DNA of 64,000 nucleotides from Auricularia sp. M13 (taxonomy: Eukaryota > Basidiomycota > Agaricomycetes > Auriculariales > Auriculariaceae): assembly GCA_037042915.1 (NCBI GenBank), contig CM073195.1, positions 2,294,001 to 2,358,000 on the forward strand, given 5' to 3'. The position numbers and the translations under genes were made by a program. Positions within the stretch are counted from its first letter, which is position 1. Each line of letters starts with the position of its first letter. Below are positions 1 to 10,840 of this stretch, piece after piece. The notes below the pieces were generated by a model that saw only the letters and a program-made list of their open reading frames with translations, did not search any database and was not told where the DNA came from.

Positions 1-2542
1 CCTCTCGTGTCCGTTCCCAATCGTCCCCGTTCCGTCTTTCTTTTCGTATCGTTTCCGTCGCCAGCCGCGCACGCCCTATCTCTCTCGGCCGGCGCTCGGA
101 CCACACGGTCGAGGCTGGTGGCGTCGAGTACGTTCAGTTGCAGCGCGAAGCGCACTGAGCGAGTCCGGCCTTCGCGCGCGCCACGTGCTGTCCTGCGCTG
201 GCGCTTGGACCCCGCGTTCGACGCCTGCTGGCAGTTCCAGTCCCCCGTTGAAACGTACACCCCCATTTTTTGTTCCTGTTGGGCGATTGCGCGCTCCGCT
301 GGCGCTCGCGGCGCCCCAGCTTCCCAGAGCGCCAGTCGCGCCGTCGCGCTACCTGTCGTCTTGCGCTGGCGCTTCGAACCCTCGTTCAAACGCACACGAC
401 GCACGTCGGCTCGACAAGGGCGACTGCGGGCGCCAGTCGCGCCCTCGCGGCGTTATCGCAGTCAGCACGCGCGTTCGTTCGAGGCTGGCGGCGTCACCGT
501 CCCCGGTCCCCGGTTCTCACGCAGAGCTCGGGCTTCGCGACCTTTTCGAACGCCGGTCGTCCCAGACAGCACGCGCGCGCTTCTTGATGCCAGCGTCCTC
601 CGTTCCAACGCACACGACGTAAAGTGCCAGTCGCGTTATCGCAGCAGCGCGCGCGCTACGTGCTGGCATTTGGACTACGCGTCCGAAGCGTCAGAAGTGC
701 CTGGCTCAACGGCACATGACGCACGTCCGCGAGCGCCGTCGTGTCGTTATCGCGGACAGCACGTACGCGCTGCCTACGGTGGCGTCAGAGTCCCTCCTCC
801 CAACGCGCTTGTTGCTCTTCCCGCGCTGTGCAGTCGCAGCCCGTCGCGTCGTTGTCACGGACAAAATGCGCTGCCTTCAATGCCTGCTGGCCGAGTCAGT
901 CCGCGCACGACGCGACTAGGCGCCTCGCACGCGCTACATGCCGTTTTGCGCTGGTACTTGGGCTCCGCGTTCGAGCGTCAGAGGTGCGGGTCGCATACGT
1001 CAAGGCGTCGTTACCACAGTCAGCCCCCATGCGTGTGTTGCGCCTGGGACTGCGCGTTGCCGCTAGCGGCGGCAGAGGCCCTTACTCCCGCCGTCGTGTC
1101 GTTATCACGGACTGCGCGTCCCGTCTTGCCGCCACGTGCGGTGCGTTCGGTTCGCGGCGTGCCGTACGCCATGCCAGTGCCGGTGACTTGTAGCAGCAGT
1201 ATCTGCTGTTGTGTGCCGCGATGGCCGGTATCCGCGCGCTCGCTGCCCTCATGTAGACGGAGGTCGCGGCGCGGTTGTTCTGGTATCCTGCCTCAGAGCG
1301 GTCTTCGGGCTGCGTTCTGAGCTCGCCGGCGCTGGTACCTGAATCCTCGAGCGCGCCGCAGTCGTGAGCGGCCGGACGCGCCTTCCCTTCGTATCCCTGG
1401 TCCTGCTCGAGGTCCGGCTGCGCAGAGTTCTGCTGCAGGCGGTCGCAGTACATCGCAGCAGGCGCCGCGCGACTCACAAGCCGATGGCGTTCGCTCGCGC
1501 GGGGGTGTTTGGTCCCGCCCGCTGCGTGCTGCAACGTCTGGCCGTGCGTCCTGGAGCCTGCGCGCAGATGGACGTGGCGCTCCGGCGGCGTTGGGCTCGT
1601 CGTCATTCCTTGCTATGGTTTGGAAGTTGGCGATGGCGCTCTGTCGGCGGCCAGGCGCGGGTTCATCGTATTGCGTGCGGTGTCTGGGCTTTGTGGGGGA
1701 TTCATGACGTCGCCCTCGACCAGGTTCGGTTGTGCGCTCGGGCTGCCGGTGTGGACGACGAACGGTGCTGCTGCCCGCCCTTCGTGCTCGTGCGCTCGTG
1801 CTCTGCATCTGCAGCGCGGGGTCGTGAACGCGAAGTGCGTACCCAGACGGCCACGCTCGCGCGCGACCCGTTTTGCGTCTTCGGCCATCGCCCTAGGACC
1901 TGCGCGGGGCGGCAGATTCCATTGGCCATCGCCGCCGCGCGCAGCGTCAGATAGTGCGAGCATGCGACCCGGTAACGCGCGACGCGTTTCGCGGCGTCGA
2001 GGTTATCATTGGACGGGCGCGTTGTCGCAGAGGCCATGGATCGTCTGCGTTGCTGACGCGCGTCAGTACTCGCGGTGTGGTCGCGGCGCTCGAAAGTCGT
2101 CCTCGTCCCGGTCGAGGTCGCGCTGCATGTGCCCGTGACGTGCTGCTGCTTCATTTTTATCTCGGTCGACCCGCTTTGTGCTTGACCCTTCGATCCCAGC
2201 GCACTCGCTGAGCGAAGTGCTCGCGGCGTTTGTGCTTCGCGTAGGTTGCTGATATGCCGCCCTGCTCCTGCGCCGCCGAACGTGGGCTCGTGCCCTTCTG
2301 GCGCCTTTGCATGCGCTCGCTGTGTTGCTGCTCGCAGAGGCGGGCGTACTGCGGATGTCCCTCGTGCCTGGACCTGATAGGAACGACAAGTGGTTGACCC
2401 CGCGAGTCTTGTCTCGCAGTACCTGTCTTGCGTGTCGTACCTATGTTCGCGCCCGCTCCCACTTCCCTCGTTCTCTTTGCTCTCTCACGCCCCCGCTCTC
2501 CCTCTTCCTCTATTTGCGCTTGCTGACGACCGCCCGTTACAG
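1..2542. repeat. Degenerate GC-rich repeat field upstream of the kinase exons
   Basis: No gene is recognisable here. Related phrases built on cgttatc(g/a)c(g/a)g recur near 450, 634, 746, 850, 1008 and 1098 at irregular spacings of roughly 90-180 bp, separated by words such as gcgctggcgctt. Open frames exist in several frames on both strands, as expected for GC-rich sequence with few stops, and none shows a domain. The field ends at a plausible 3' splice site of the kinase, so part or all of it may be intron. Its composition matches the fields near 8.3-9.4, 12.0-12.6 and 18-22.7 kb. Confidence 0.6.
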
Positions 2543-4250
2543 TCCACCTTGAGCGCTCGAGCAAGTTGCCCGAACCGGCGGTACGCTTCTGGGCGGCGCA
2601 GCTGTCGAGCGCGATCGCGTATTTGCACGCGCACCGGATCGTCCATCGTGACCTCAAGCCGGACAACATCCTGCTCGACGCGGCGGGCAACGCGCACCTG
2701 ACGGACTTCAACATCGCCGTGCATGTGCCGAGCAGCGGCTCGCTGAGCGGCGTCGCGGGCAGTATGGCGTATATGGCGCCCGAGGTGCTGTTACGGGTGC
2801 GTGGGCTGCTCTACTTCGCTACTACTCCATTGCCCTGCCCTACCGCGTTAACCTTCCATCGTCTTTCGTTTTTACCCGCCCTGCCCTACCGACCTGCTCG
2901 CCTCCCTCTCTCGCGTCCTTCCCTTGCTCTGCTGTCTTGAGTTCGTAAGCAACGAGGCTGACATGATGCGCAGAGATCGTACAACGCGAGCGTGGACTGG
3001 TGGTCGCTCGGCGTGTGCATGTACGAGCTCATCGCGGGCCGGCGGCCGTTCCGCGGCGCGAGCAACGAGGAGCTGCGCGCGAGCATCGCCGGCGGCGTCC
3101 ACGCGTCGCTGTGGACGGACGCGTTCTCGCCCGAGGCGCGGGACGCGCTGACCAAGGTCCGTCGGCCGTCCTCGACTTTCTTGATCGTGACGCTGACGCG
3201 CGTCGTTGCTGCAGTACATGGACAAGACGCCCGGCTCGCGGCTCGGGGTGCGCGGCGGGCTCGACGAGATCCGGCGCCATGCGTGGTTTGGCAGCCTCGA
3301 TTGGCCCGCGCTGGAGAGTAAACGGCTGTCGTCGCCGTGGGTGCCTGATGTGAGTCGTTTGTCCATCCTTCCCCACTCTCTCGCCCATCTGCGCCTCCCC
3401 CATGCTGCCGCGCGTCCCTTCCAAGGCGCGCGCTCGGACCGTGCGCCTCGCGAGCACGCGGACAACTGTGCGCTTTGCCAGCGTGCGGGCGACTATGCGC
3501 CTTGCCAGCGTGCGTGCGACCGTGTGGGTTACGAGCGCGCGGACGGACGGCAACTACTCTTCTGCGCGCGCCTGTTGTGAACGACGAATGCTGACGCTCT
3601 TCGTGTTACCGCACAGCCGAACAAGGCCAACTTCGACGCGACGTACGACCTCGAGGAGCTGCTGCTCGAGGATAACCCGCTGCGCGCGCGCGAGCGCAAG
3701 GTGCAGGATGTCGGCGCGCTGAGCTCGGAGATGAGGCAGTTGGAGGAGCAGTGAGTTTGTTTCTTTTCTTTTGTGTTGGATGGTGCGATGCGACCAAGGG
3801 TTGCTGCGTCGAGTTACTCTGCTGTGTACGGGGCTGCGCGTTCGCGCGCTGCGGGGACAGGCGCCCCGCGTTGTATGCCTTGGCGTGACAAGCCTCGTAC
3901 CGCGGGTCTGCTTTCCTGCACCGTTACATGCATCCTGCTGTGTCGTTTGCGCGCCGACCGCTAACGCTCTCTCGCGCAGATTCACGTCCTACGATTTCCT
4001 CAAAATGAACCGGCGGTCGTATTACCCGCAAAGTCAGCAGCTAGTGTCGTCCAACACGGGCGGCTCCACCGCGCCTTCGCGCCAGGGAACGCCAGAGCCA
4101 TCGCCCTTCCGTGACCGCGGGACGAGCATCGACCAGGTGCGCACGCGTACGGGCGGCTCGGGTGATGCGTACCGTCCCAGCATCGAGGCGCCTGAGGCGC
4201 AGGCCGCGTACGAGCAACTGCTCCAGCAACAACGGCAATACCGGTGGTGA
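2543..4250 (+). CDS. STK32/YANK-type serine/threonine kinase, C-lobe exons only (5' part missing)
   Basis: Five exons (2543-2796, 2974-3156, 3215-3349, 3617-3750, 3980-4250) splice in frame to 324 codons. They carry the catalytic loop HRDLKPDN, the DFN variant of DFG that marks the STK32/YANK group of AGC-like kinases, YMAPE, and the helix F segment SVDWWSLG. A C-terminal tail with DLEELLLEDNPL is also a family trait, followed by a Gln-rich end. The glycine loop, the ATP-binding lysine and the alpha-C glutamate should lie upstream, yet nothing between 1 and 2542 encodes them. The first exon begins in mid-codon after ttacag. Either the N-lobe lies outside the window behind an intron of more than 2.5 kb, or this is a 5'-truncated relic. 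The visible exons show no damage. Kinase identity is sure, subfamily very likely, function of this copy unknown. Confidence 0.8.
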
Positions 4251-4932
4251 GTGGCGACAGATGCTTCCTTGTGTGGCCTCGAGCTAATTACGCGCGCAGA
4301 ACGCTCCTCTCGGACTCGATATTCTTCTTGTCTCTCTTCTTACGTCTCTCATTGACTCGGATGACCCCTTGCACGACGCGCGATATCGATACCGTCTTTC
4401 CTCAGCTCCACCCCCCTGTTCCGTCCGTCTCGTCTCGCATGATCAGATTCCATTACCGGTTGTCTCGGGCTCGAATCTCCCATCCCAAAGGTACATTACT
4501 CATGGCGTACTGTTGAATATTTCTCTGTTGCTGCTGCTCCTGCTGCTGTGATCTCCCCTCATCTTCCCTGTTCTTGGTTGTTTCTTTCATTTGGAGTCAG
4601 GCGGGCGTAATCGCACTACTCTTGCTGTTCTTACTGATGTGGGCTCGACCTGGTGGTGCAGCGATGTCCTTCATGATCAAACGAGGCCGTGTGTTGGGAC
4701 GCTGCCGTGCGTTCCACTGCGGATGCACCGGTGCGCACGTGAACGTGAACGATCATAGCCCATTTTGTGGCTCTTGAGCAGGCTCTTCGCAGTCTTGCAA
4801 GTCGGTACAGTATGCGGTGGGTATAGTTGGAACAATCTGCTGCGTCTCGCTCGAAGCTGTCGCAGGGAGCGAGTCCTTTGCGTTCACCTTATCTCCGAAA
4901 CATTGTTTGATTTCGAGGGCTTGGTCGAAACA
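4251..4932. other. Pyrimidine-rich 3' flank of the kinase, no gene seen
   Basis: T/C-rich sequence with a short CTG/CTC run near 4510-4550. It resembles 3' untranslated sequence. No coding signature was found on either strand. Confidence 0.4.
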
Positions 4933-5297
4933 CTACATCTGTCTGGTGCACCATTGCCTCCCCGGGATCGTGAATGCGACTCGAACGCGGCGCTTTTGAC
5001 AGCTCGATATTAAGTCATTTAGCGGGAGTGCGGCTGCGGGAACAGTAATTCGTAGCATACGCAGCGCGTGCGCCTTTGCGATAGCGTCCATTACAAGACC
5101 GCTGACAGCGGCAACTTCTGCACGCACAGTGGGAAATTGAAACCGCAGCTCCAATTCCCGCAAGCCGCAGCAGTGACTGAAGATTGAGGGGAGCATGGCG
5201 TGCATCTCCGCGCGCGACGCTGCCAGGGAGAGCTCGCGCAGCGTAGAGCTAGCGGTAATGAAGGCCAATGCGAAGGCAACCGCGTCGCGGCGAGTCG

Positions 5298-5305
5298 TAT
5301 CCAGT
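5298..5305. repeat. Left target-site duplication TATCCAGT
   Basis: Eight bases identical to 6453-6460, directly outside the terminal inverted repeat of the hAT element. Confidence 0.9.
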
Positions 5306-6452
5306 TAGGGATGTAAGCCGTCCCGTCGACGGGTGACGGCCGTCTCGCGACGGGCGGAGACGGGTACGGCCCGTCCTTCTGACGGCCGTCTCATGCGCAG
5401 TGTAGCGCGTAGACGGGACGGGACGGGCTTGTCGACGGCCGTCCCAAGGGGGCACCGGAAGCAAAATGACGGAACCGGGTCGGTTTACGCTGGGAAGCTG
5501 GTGAGGCCGACCTACCTACCTACCGTGGGAAGATATTCCCATTTTGGGAAGGCCTTCCGCGGAGCCGGAAGCAAAATAGTTCCGACTTCAGTAAAGAAAC
5601 TCCTTGTGATCAATGTAAGATAGGTTGAAAAGCTTAAAAGGCACTCTAAACTCATATACTTTGTTGCAATACAACATCTTTCATTAGTTTTCAGTGTACT
5701 CTACCCACTCCAGCTCATGGAAAGGGCCTGGATGTGGTTCAGACAGCCGGGACTGACATATAGACCTGTTTTGAGGCTCTCTTTCAGGAAAAATAGTGCA
5801 GAAAGGTGCATTTTGATGAAAAAATCCGTCCAGAGCGGCTCGGCAAGCCGAGTATATGGGACTCCAGTTACGTTTGCAGCCCTCCGGGCTGCGACCTACC
5901 TACCTAGGTTTGGTTCCGGGATTTTGATCCCGGTGCCCCCTTGGGCCGTCCGACGGGTTCGCACGGGGACGGGTTGGCAACTGTTGCTGAGGCGGATGCA
6001 AGGCCTTCCCATAGCTCATGTGTGAGCAATGGGGGCCTTAAAATCATTCCAGAATGTCATAGGTTAGTCAGAGGTTCTATGCGACAGGACATGGTCACTC
6101 ACGGAGGACGATTGGACTGCAACAGGTCCTGACCTGCATCCGAGCGCATCGACGACGACGACTACTTCTTGCCGCCCGCCGCCTGTTCGTCTATTGGATA
6201 CCGTCAATCCAGTCCTTAGTCTAAGCGAACTCTGAAAGAAGGTTTCACATCGTCGAAGGAGTGTATTGACACCTAACAACCCGTCAACCCGTCTGACGGC
6301 CGTCTAAGCCGTCAGCGAGACGGGCTGGACGGGTTCCACCCGTCCCGTTACCCGTCTCCGTCCAGGCTGTCCAATGGCATGGACGGGACGGGTTCTAGCC
6401 CGTCCCGTCCGTCCCGTCTACACGGTTTGGATGGGTACGGCTTACATCCCTA
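5306..6452. mobile_element. Non-autonomous hAT-superfamily DNA transposon (MITE-like, 1147 bp)
   Basis: The ends are perfect 16-bp inverted repeats: TAGGGATGTAAGCCGT at 5306 and its complement ending at 6452. They are flanked by an 8-bp duplication, the size typical of hAT elements. Both ends are rich in short GACGGG/CCCGTC words in each orientation, as expected of subterminal transposase-binding repeats. No long frame with hAT dimerisation or catalytic features is present, so the element must have moved with a transposase supplied elsewhere. Its intact ends and perfect duplication suggest a fairly recent insertion. It sits inside the F-box/LRR-like relic. Confidence 0.88.
5430..5955. repeat. 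Imperfect inner inverted repeat within the hAT element
   Basis: CCAAGGGGGCACCGG near 5440 is mirrored by CCGGTGCCCCCTTGG near 5925-5945. Similarity extends about 45 bp inward, with CAAAAT and GGAACC blocks and CCTACCTACC runs beyond. It may be the ends of an older element nested inside the hAT copy, or a secondary-structure module. No target duplication was found around it. Confidence 0.5.
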
Positions 6453-6460
6453 TATCCAGT
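6453..6460. repeat. Right target-site duplication TATCCAGT
   Basis: Exact copy of 5298-5305, directly outside the right terminal inverted repeat. Confidence 0.9.
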
Positions 6461-6741
6461 CAGATGTGCAGCGAGACGATTTCTCGAAGCGACCCGATGG
6501 CAGCCCAGTCGAAATTTTCGAGGAGATGCAACGAGTGTAACAAGATGGAGATATTGACCCTGCGCGCTGTCCATCGGCGCGAAATAATCATCGGCAGTGA
6601 TTCCAGGTTTCTCAGGCATCGAATCCGGGCAAATAAGAGTAGAAATGGGAGTGTACGAGGTAGCGCGGCGTCGCGAGAAGGTGCGCACGCGCTCAGAAAG
6701 GATTCAGAAGAATGGAGAACAATGGCACTAGAAGTCGTCAC

Positions 6742-7669
6742 AGAGGCACACGGCGGACCCGGGAACGTCGAAGGAAGATGCGCATGCGCAGCAGCGGTGA
6801 CAAGTCCGCGTTTTAGCCGTTTGCGACGTTTGGCCCTGCTTCTCTGTCAATATATTGATATGGAACGTCCGTGCTCGAATAATACACCACTCAACGCCCT
6901 TGCCTGTCCCCGTCAAATGTCCACAGCGCGACTCTCGGACGCGCACGTGCGCCCATAACAGGTTTCGGCATGGTGCCCTCAGTACATTGCCCTTCATCCC
7001 CAGAAGAGCCCTGCTTGACTGTTGCATGCTGAGGACATATCGGACGTCTTATCTGCCTAGCCATGGGCGTGGTGTGCGCGCATAGCAAGATATCCAAAGG
7101 ATCAGCCTGCCTCGCCTCAGCACACATTGTATCATTCTCATGAGTCCACGTAACTCACGCGCGTTCTGCGCAATGTAGGAAATGCTGCCTCAACCTGCTT
7201 GACGCCCTCCTGCACTGTTATCTTGGTGGCTTGCCAATGCTCACTCATCTCAGCTGGACAGCCATCAGACAGAAGTTACATTTATTCTGACACTCTGCCT
7301 AGGCTTTGACCTCCACCAAACTGCAGTGCTGTTTTCTCCTTACCAGTATGACATGTGCATGGGTTTGAACTGTGTGAGAGCGTTAATAGTGGCTTTGGGG
7401 TCTACCATAAATATTGTCTGTTCGGTCGTTGCAATGTTCCCGATTGCCCATCATGCTTTTGACATTGTGTAGCAAACCATCACACATTTTGGCTACACCG
7501 TATAGTGAATAATTCTCAAGATACACTTGCAACAAGATATATCACAAATAAAGTGTCTCACTCTACTGTAAACAAGGTATGTAAATAAATAAGCACACAG
7601 CCAATGACAAGCATCGTATCGGATGTGATGATATATTCATCCCAGTTGATACCTGCCCCGGGCCATTGG
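6742..7669. other. Unassigned stretch with one short minus-strand frame
   Basis: More AT-rich than its surroundings. A 36-codon frame on the minus strand (about 7138-7248, starting MSEHWQATK and ending VSYVDS) is the only protein-like piece, and its position after ctgtccagctgag could be an exon. Nothing else is supported. Confidence 0.2.
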
Positions 7670-8287
7670 TCAAGCTGAGATCCCCTGTCGATGGACATGG
7701 CTGCTAACTAGAGACACATCAAGTCAGACAGATACATAGACAGAGGCCAGAACACACAGACACAGCGTACCTTGACTAACGGGCCGACCACGGAACCAGG
7801 TTAGCCGCCTCTAAACACACAAAGAAGGTCAGATATGTCTGGCCCATGCAACTGGCAGAACTGCAAAGCTGCACACCTTCTCAAGACGATCTCCGGGTTC
7901 AAAAACCAGCGGATATCCATTGGTTCTGGCCGACCTGTCGGGAGGGGTGGACGGCACTTGAACAATGCAGGGCGGAGGGCGGGGTGCGACGGTCACCCTG
8001 GCATCGCGATCGGGATCAGCCTTCATGCCATCCAGGGACTCAGATAATCGGCCGACGTACCCAGCGGGTGGACGCCTCCATCGGGGGCGCGATCTCGATT
8101 TGCGCCATACGCGGACAAGTAGTTGAGGACGACTCCGTTGGGTGGTTGGGGATGGGCGTGGGTGGAAGGCAACGATCGTGGGAAATTGGACTACCGGCTC
8201 CGCTCTCTTCATCGGGCCGGTCTCATTGCTGCGCATCGTGCGAATGAGGCGTTTGCAATCACCCACCCAGTAAAGCTGTACTCGCAC
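7670..8287 (-). CDS. Hypothetical protein, spliced, function unknown
   Basis: A long minus-strand frame (8287 down to about 7880) is rich in Arg and Pro and ends in a well-formed stretch GYPLVFEPGDRLEK. A possible donor gtgtgcag follows. Two further short exons can be joined in frame (RRLTWFRGRPVSQ, then SSHVHRQGISA and stop at 7670) using introns that end in gtttag and ctctag. The start codon is not certain. No domain is recognised. The evidence is only splice-signal consistency and codon use, so it may equally be a relic in the subtelomere. Confidence 0.25.
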
Positions 8288-8339
8288 ATGCGATCCTGTT
8301 TCGTTCTACAGGAGTACTACAATACTAAACGGCGAGAAC

Positions 8340-8880
8340 GCGGCGGACAAGCACGTTCTCAGCCTGCGCCGGCGAATTCCCCTCCCCTGCCCCCCTCACC
8401 GCGCCGAAGAATGTCCGCACGTTCTCCAGGCCGTTCCCACACGTTTTTGGCACATGCACCCCCCGTCGCACTCTCAGCTCACGCTTACTCAACGGCGCGG
8501 ACGGTCTGCCGCACTTCCTCCCGTGCCGACGAAAAACCGCCCATTCTCGGCGCGCCCGCTTCCCCGCCCACACGTCCTCTATTCGCGCGCGCTCTCCCAC
8601 GTGTTGCGAGATCCTCGACGCGCGCTCTCCCGTGTCCCGCACTTTCCTCGACGCATGCGCTCTCCGACGCACATCCTCGCTCCCTCGGCCGCAAGTCTTC
8701 GGTTGGCGCGCTCGCTCCCCCACACCTACTGTACTCACGGCGACGTTTCCCCCGTGCGCGCGTCCTACCCAGTCCGCTTGTCCTCAGCGCACGTTTCCTC
8801 GACCCGCACTCTCCTCGGCACACGCCCTCTGGCGTCCTCGCTGCACCCGGCCGGACGTTCTCGCTGCGCGCTCTCAACGA
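8340..8880. repeat. Degenerate tandem repeat field (cgcgctctcc-type)
   Basis: C-rich units with the core cctcgacgcgcgctctcc recur with heavy substitution at roughly 30-45 bp intervals. All frames are open for long distances because stops are rare, and no gene is inferred. Confidence 0.55.
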
Positions 8881-9420
8881 ATATAGCAAGGCGCTGCGAG
8901 CTCAATTGCAAAGACTCCGCTGTGAGCGCGACAGCAGACTTGAGAGCGCGACGGCAGAACTGAGGGCGCGACGACACTGCTGAGGGTGCGATTGCAGACT
9001 TGCGAGCGCGCCGGCAGAGCTGTGAGCGTAATGACAGACTTCAGAGCGCGTTGTCAGTGAGCCCTGTGAGCACGACAATAGGTTTGTGAGCGCGACGACA
9101 ACGAGGGACGTTGAGCGCAATGACCGCGAGCGCCGTGAGCGCGATGATAGCTCTGTGAGCGTGAGGACAGCGAGCACCGCAAACGCGCGGCGACGGAGCT
9201 TTGAGCGCGACGACCGCGGCGCTGAGAACGCGCGAATGCGAGAGATGAGAGCGCACGAAGTTGCTGCGGAGGTACAGCGCGGTGACAGAGCCGGGAGCAG
9301 GCGGATCGGAGAAAGCGACAGCAGAGCTGAAGAGCGCGAGAGCGATGTCACAGCTGAGAGAACACGGGCGCAATGTCAAAGCTGGAAGAACCGCTACGAC
9401 AGAGCTGAAAGATCCCGGGC
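8881..9420. repeat. Degenerate minisatellite, about 20-28 bp unit (tgagcgcgacgacaga-like)
   Basis: Some 20 loosely conserved copies of a unit close to tgagcgcgacgacagagct follow one another, becoming less regular towards 9400. It adjoins the C-rich field on its left and shows complementary bias (G/A-rich on this strand). No gene is called. Confidence 0.65.
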
Positions 9421-10840
9421 GGGACAACAGAGGGAAACACGACTCATATGCGGGTGCGGCAGAGGGAGAGGTCGCGCAGGATGGGATGGCGGAGACGCGA
9501 TTTCCGACTCAGCCCAGCGGCATAGGCAACGTCGTTCGCGGAGAGCCTTGAATACCCTGGCCGAGAGGGCGATGATGGCAGAGCTCTGGCCGCCAGCCTC
9601 TGAGACAGCTGCGAGATTCAGAGTTAGGCTGTTCGCCGTCCATCCGAAGTGCGGTCTGGCGCTGGTTCAGAGTAACCGAAAATACCGCCTGGAGTAACCG
9701 CCGTGCACATGTACAGTATGGACCCCGGCGCGAACATCCTTCAACGTCGCACGGTCGGCATTCAGAGCGTTGCTGCTGCTCACTGGGTCCAGATTGAGGA
9801 TGCTCAGAACGATGGTGTTAGGAAAGCACGATCGGGCTGCGCGCGCAGAACATGTATTGTATAATCCTGAGGGGAATACTGTAGCGGAACGACGCATCCA
9901 GGAATAATGGTGTTCCATCGGTGAATTTGATCCCGGCACCGGGTGTCCAAGTCGCAAGTGACGTCGTCAGCTACGAAACCGCGCCTGGAGTTGCAGAGCG
10001 TCGATGCACCCCGCTCGTTCGTGCTGCCACCTCCGGTGCCAGCCGTCGGTAGTATGAAAAACGGGAAGCCGCGTGAGACGGGCGCGCAGACATCTGGATC
10101 ATCTCGTTGAATGTAGCGCATCGTTTTTCGAGAAAGGAGGAATCTACAGTACTCCATCGGACGATGCAGCGTGAGAGAGGTACAGAAACAAGGATGCTGG
10201 GTCGAGTCACCGAAGTCTGACCGGAGCGCGGTCAACAGCAACTCCCCGAAGAGCGTCGAGAAAGCAGGTTGCAGAGGTCGGCGCCGGCATGCAGCAGTCG
10301 AGCAGAAAATAAGCGCCATCTTATCAGGAGAGAACTACGGAAAATTGCATTGCTTATTCGTGAAGTTGGCTGCGAGTCGCCACGCCGCATAGCGAGATGC
10401 TTGAATGAGGGCGTTTCACGCATGCGAGCAGCAGGTTCCAAGGTGACGGGCAGTAGAACACGGCACGCTGAATATCTTGGGCTACGGTGAGGCAAGAAAT
10501 GATAAGATCGAGAACGCGCCAGGCAGTCTGTGGTAGTTCAGCGTATCCAGCGCACAGCTCGGCGCAAATCTCCGGTCAGCGGTGAAGCAGCCAGAATTTA
10601 GAGTGCTGCGCAAAGAGCACTAGCTGAGTCTCTATAAGGCTCAGAGCAGAGCGTATAGCGTCTAGAAGCGAGATATAGCGTTTCCAACGTCGAAGGCAGG
10701 AGCCAAAAGCGGGTCAGCGGTTCGGGCCGGTGGCGCGCCCTTTCTTGCCTTCCGCGTTGCATTCCGCTCACCAGCGCCATGAATACGCGCCCCTGTACAC
10801 CGACCCTTGCCTCCGCGCGCGACGGCTCGACGAGCCCAGG
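9421..10840. other. Unassigned subtelomeric stretch, one 171-codon minus frame
   Basis: The minus frame 10319-9804 contains segments such as FSTLFGELLLTALRSDFGD that look vaguely like fungal F-box protein sequence, but no domain is definite and flanking frames do not extend it. It is treated as a possible relic. The last 100 bp lead into the NAA25-like gene. Confidence 0.2.

Larger units (their letters stand above)
4933..6741 (-). pseudogene. F-box/LRR-like gene relic split by a hAT element
   Basis: Two minus-strand stretches, 6741 to 6461 and 5297 to about 4950, read as leucine-rich sequence like the LRR part of fungal F-box proteins. The 5' half includes IRCLRNLESLP and SLREIVSLHI; the 3' half includes FALAFITASSTLRELSLA and a later CCGLRELELRF. 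When the element and one copy of its target duplication are removed, the halves are in the same frame, separated by a single TGA codon directly before LDTTRRDAVAF. No F-box motif is visible, so the F-box label is inferred from the style of the repeats only. The gene looks non-functional both from the insertion and from this stop. Confidence 0.5.

Noticed and set aside
7-1320. 437-codon open frame at the left edge
   Set aside because: Repeat-derived Arg/Ser/Ala-rich translation with equally long frames on the other strand; no domain or start context.
7880-7910. tRNA-like T-loop motif gggttcaaaaacc
   Set aside because: No matching acceptor, D or anticodon stems can be drawn around it.
8881-9420. 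CRISPR-like array
   Set aside because: The units are contiguous and diverged without unique spacers, and the genome is clearly eukaryotic.
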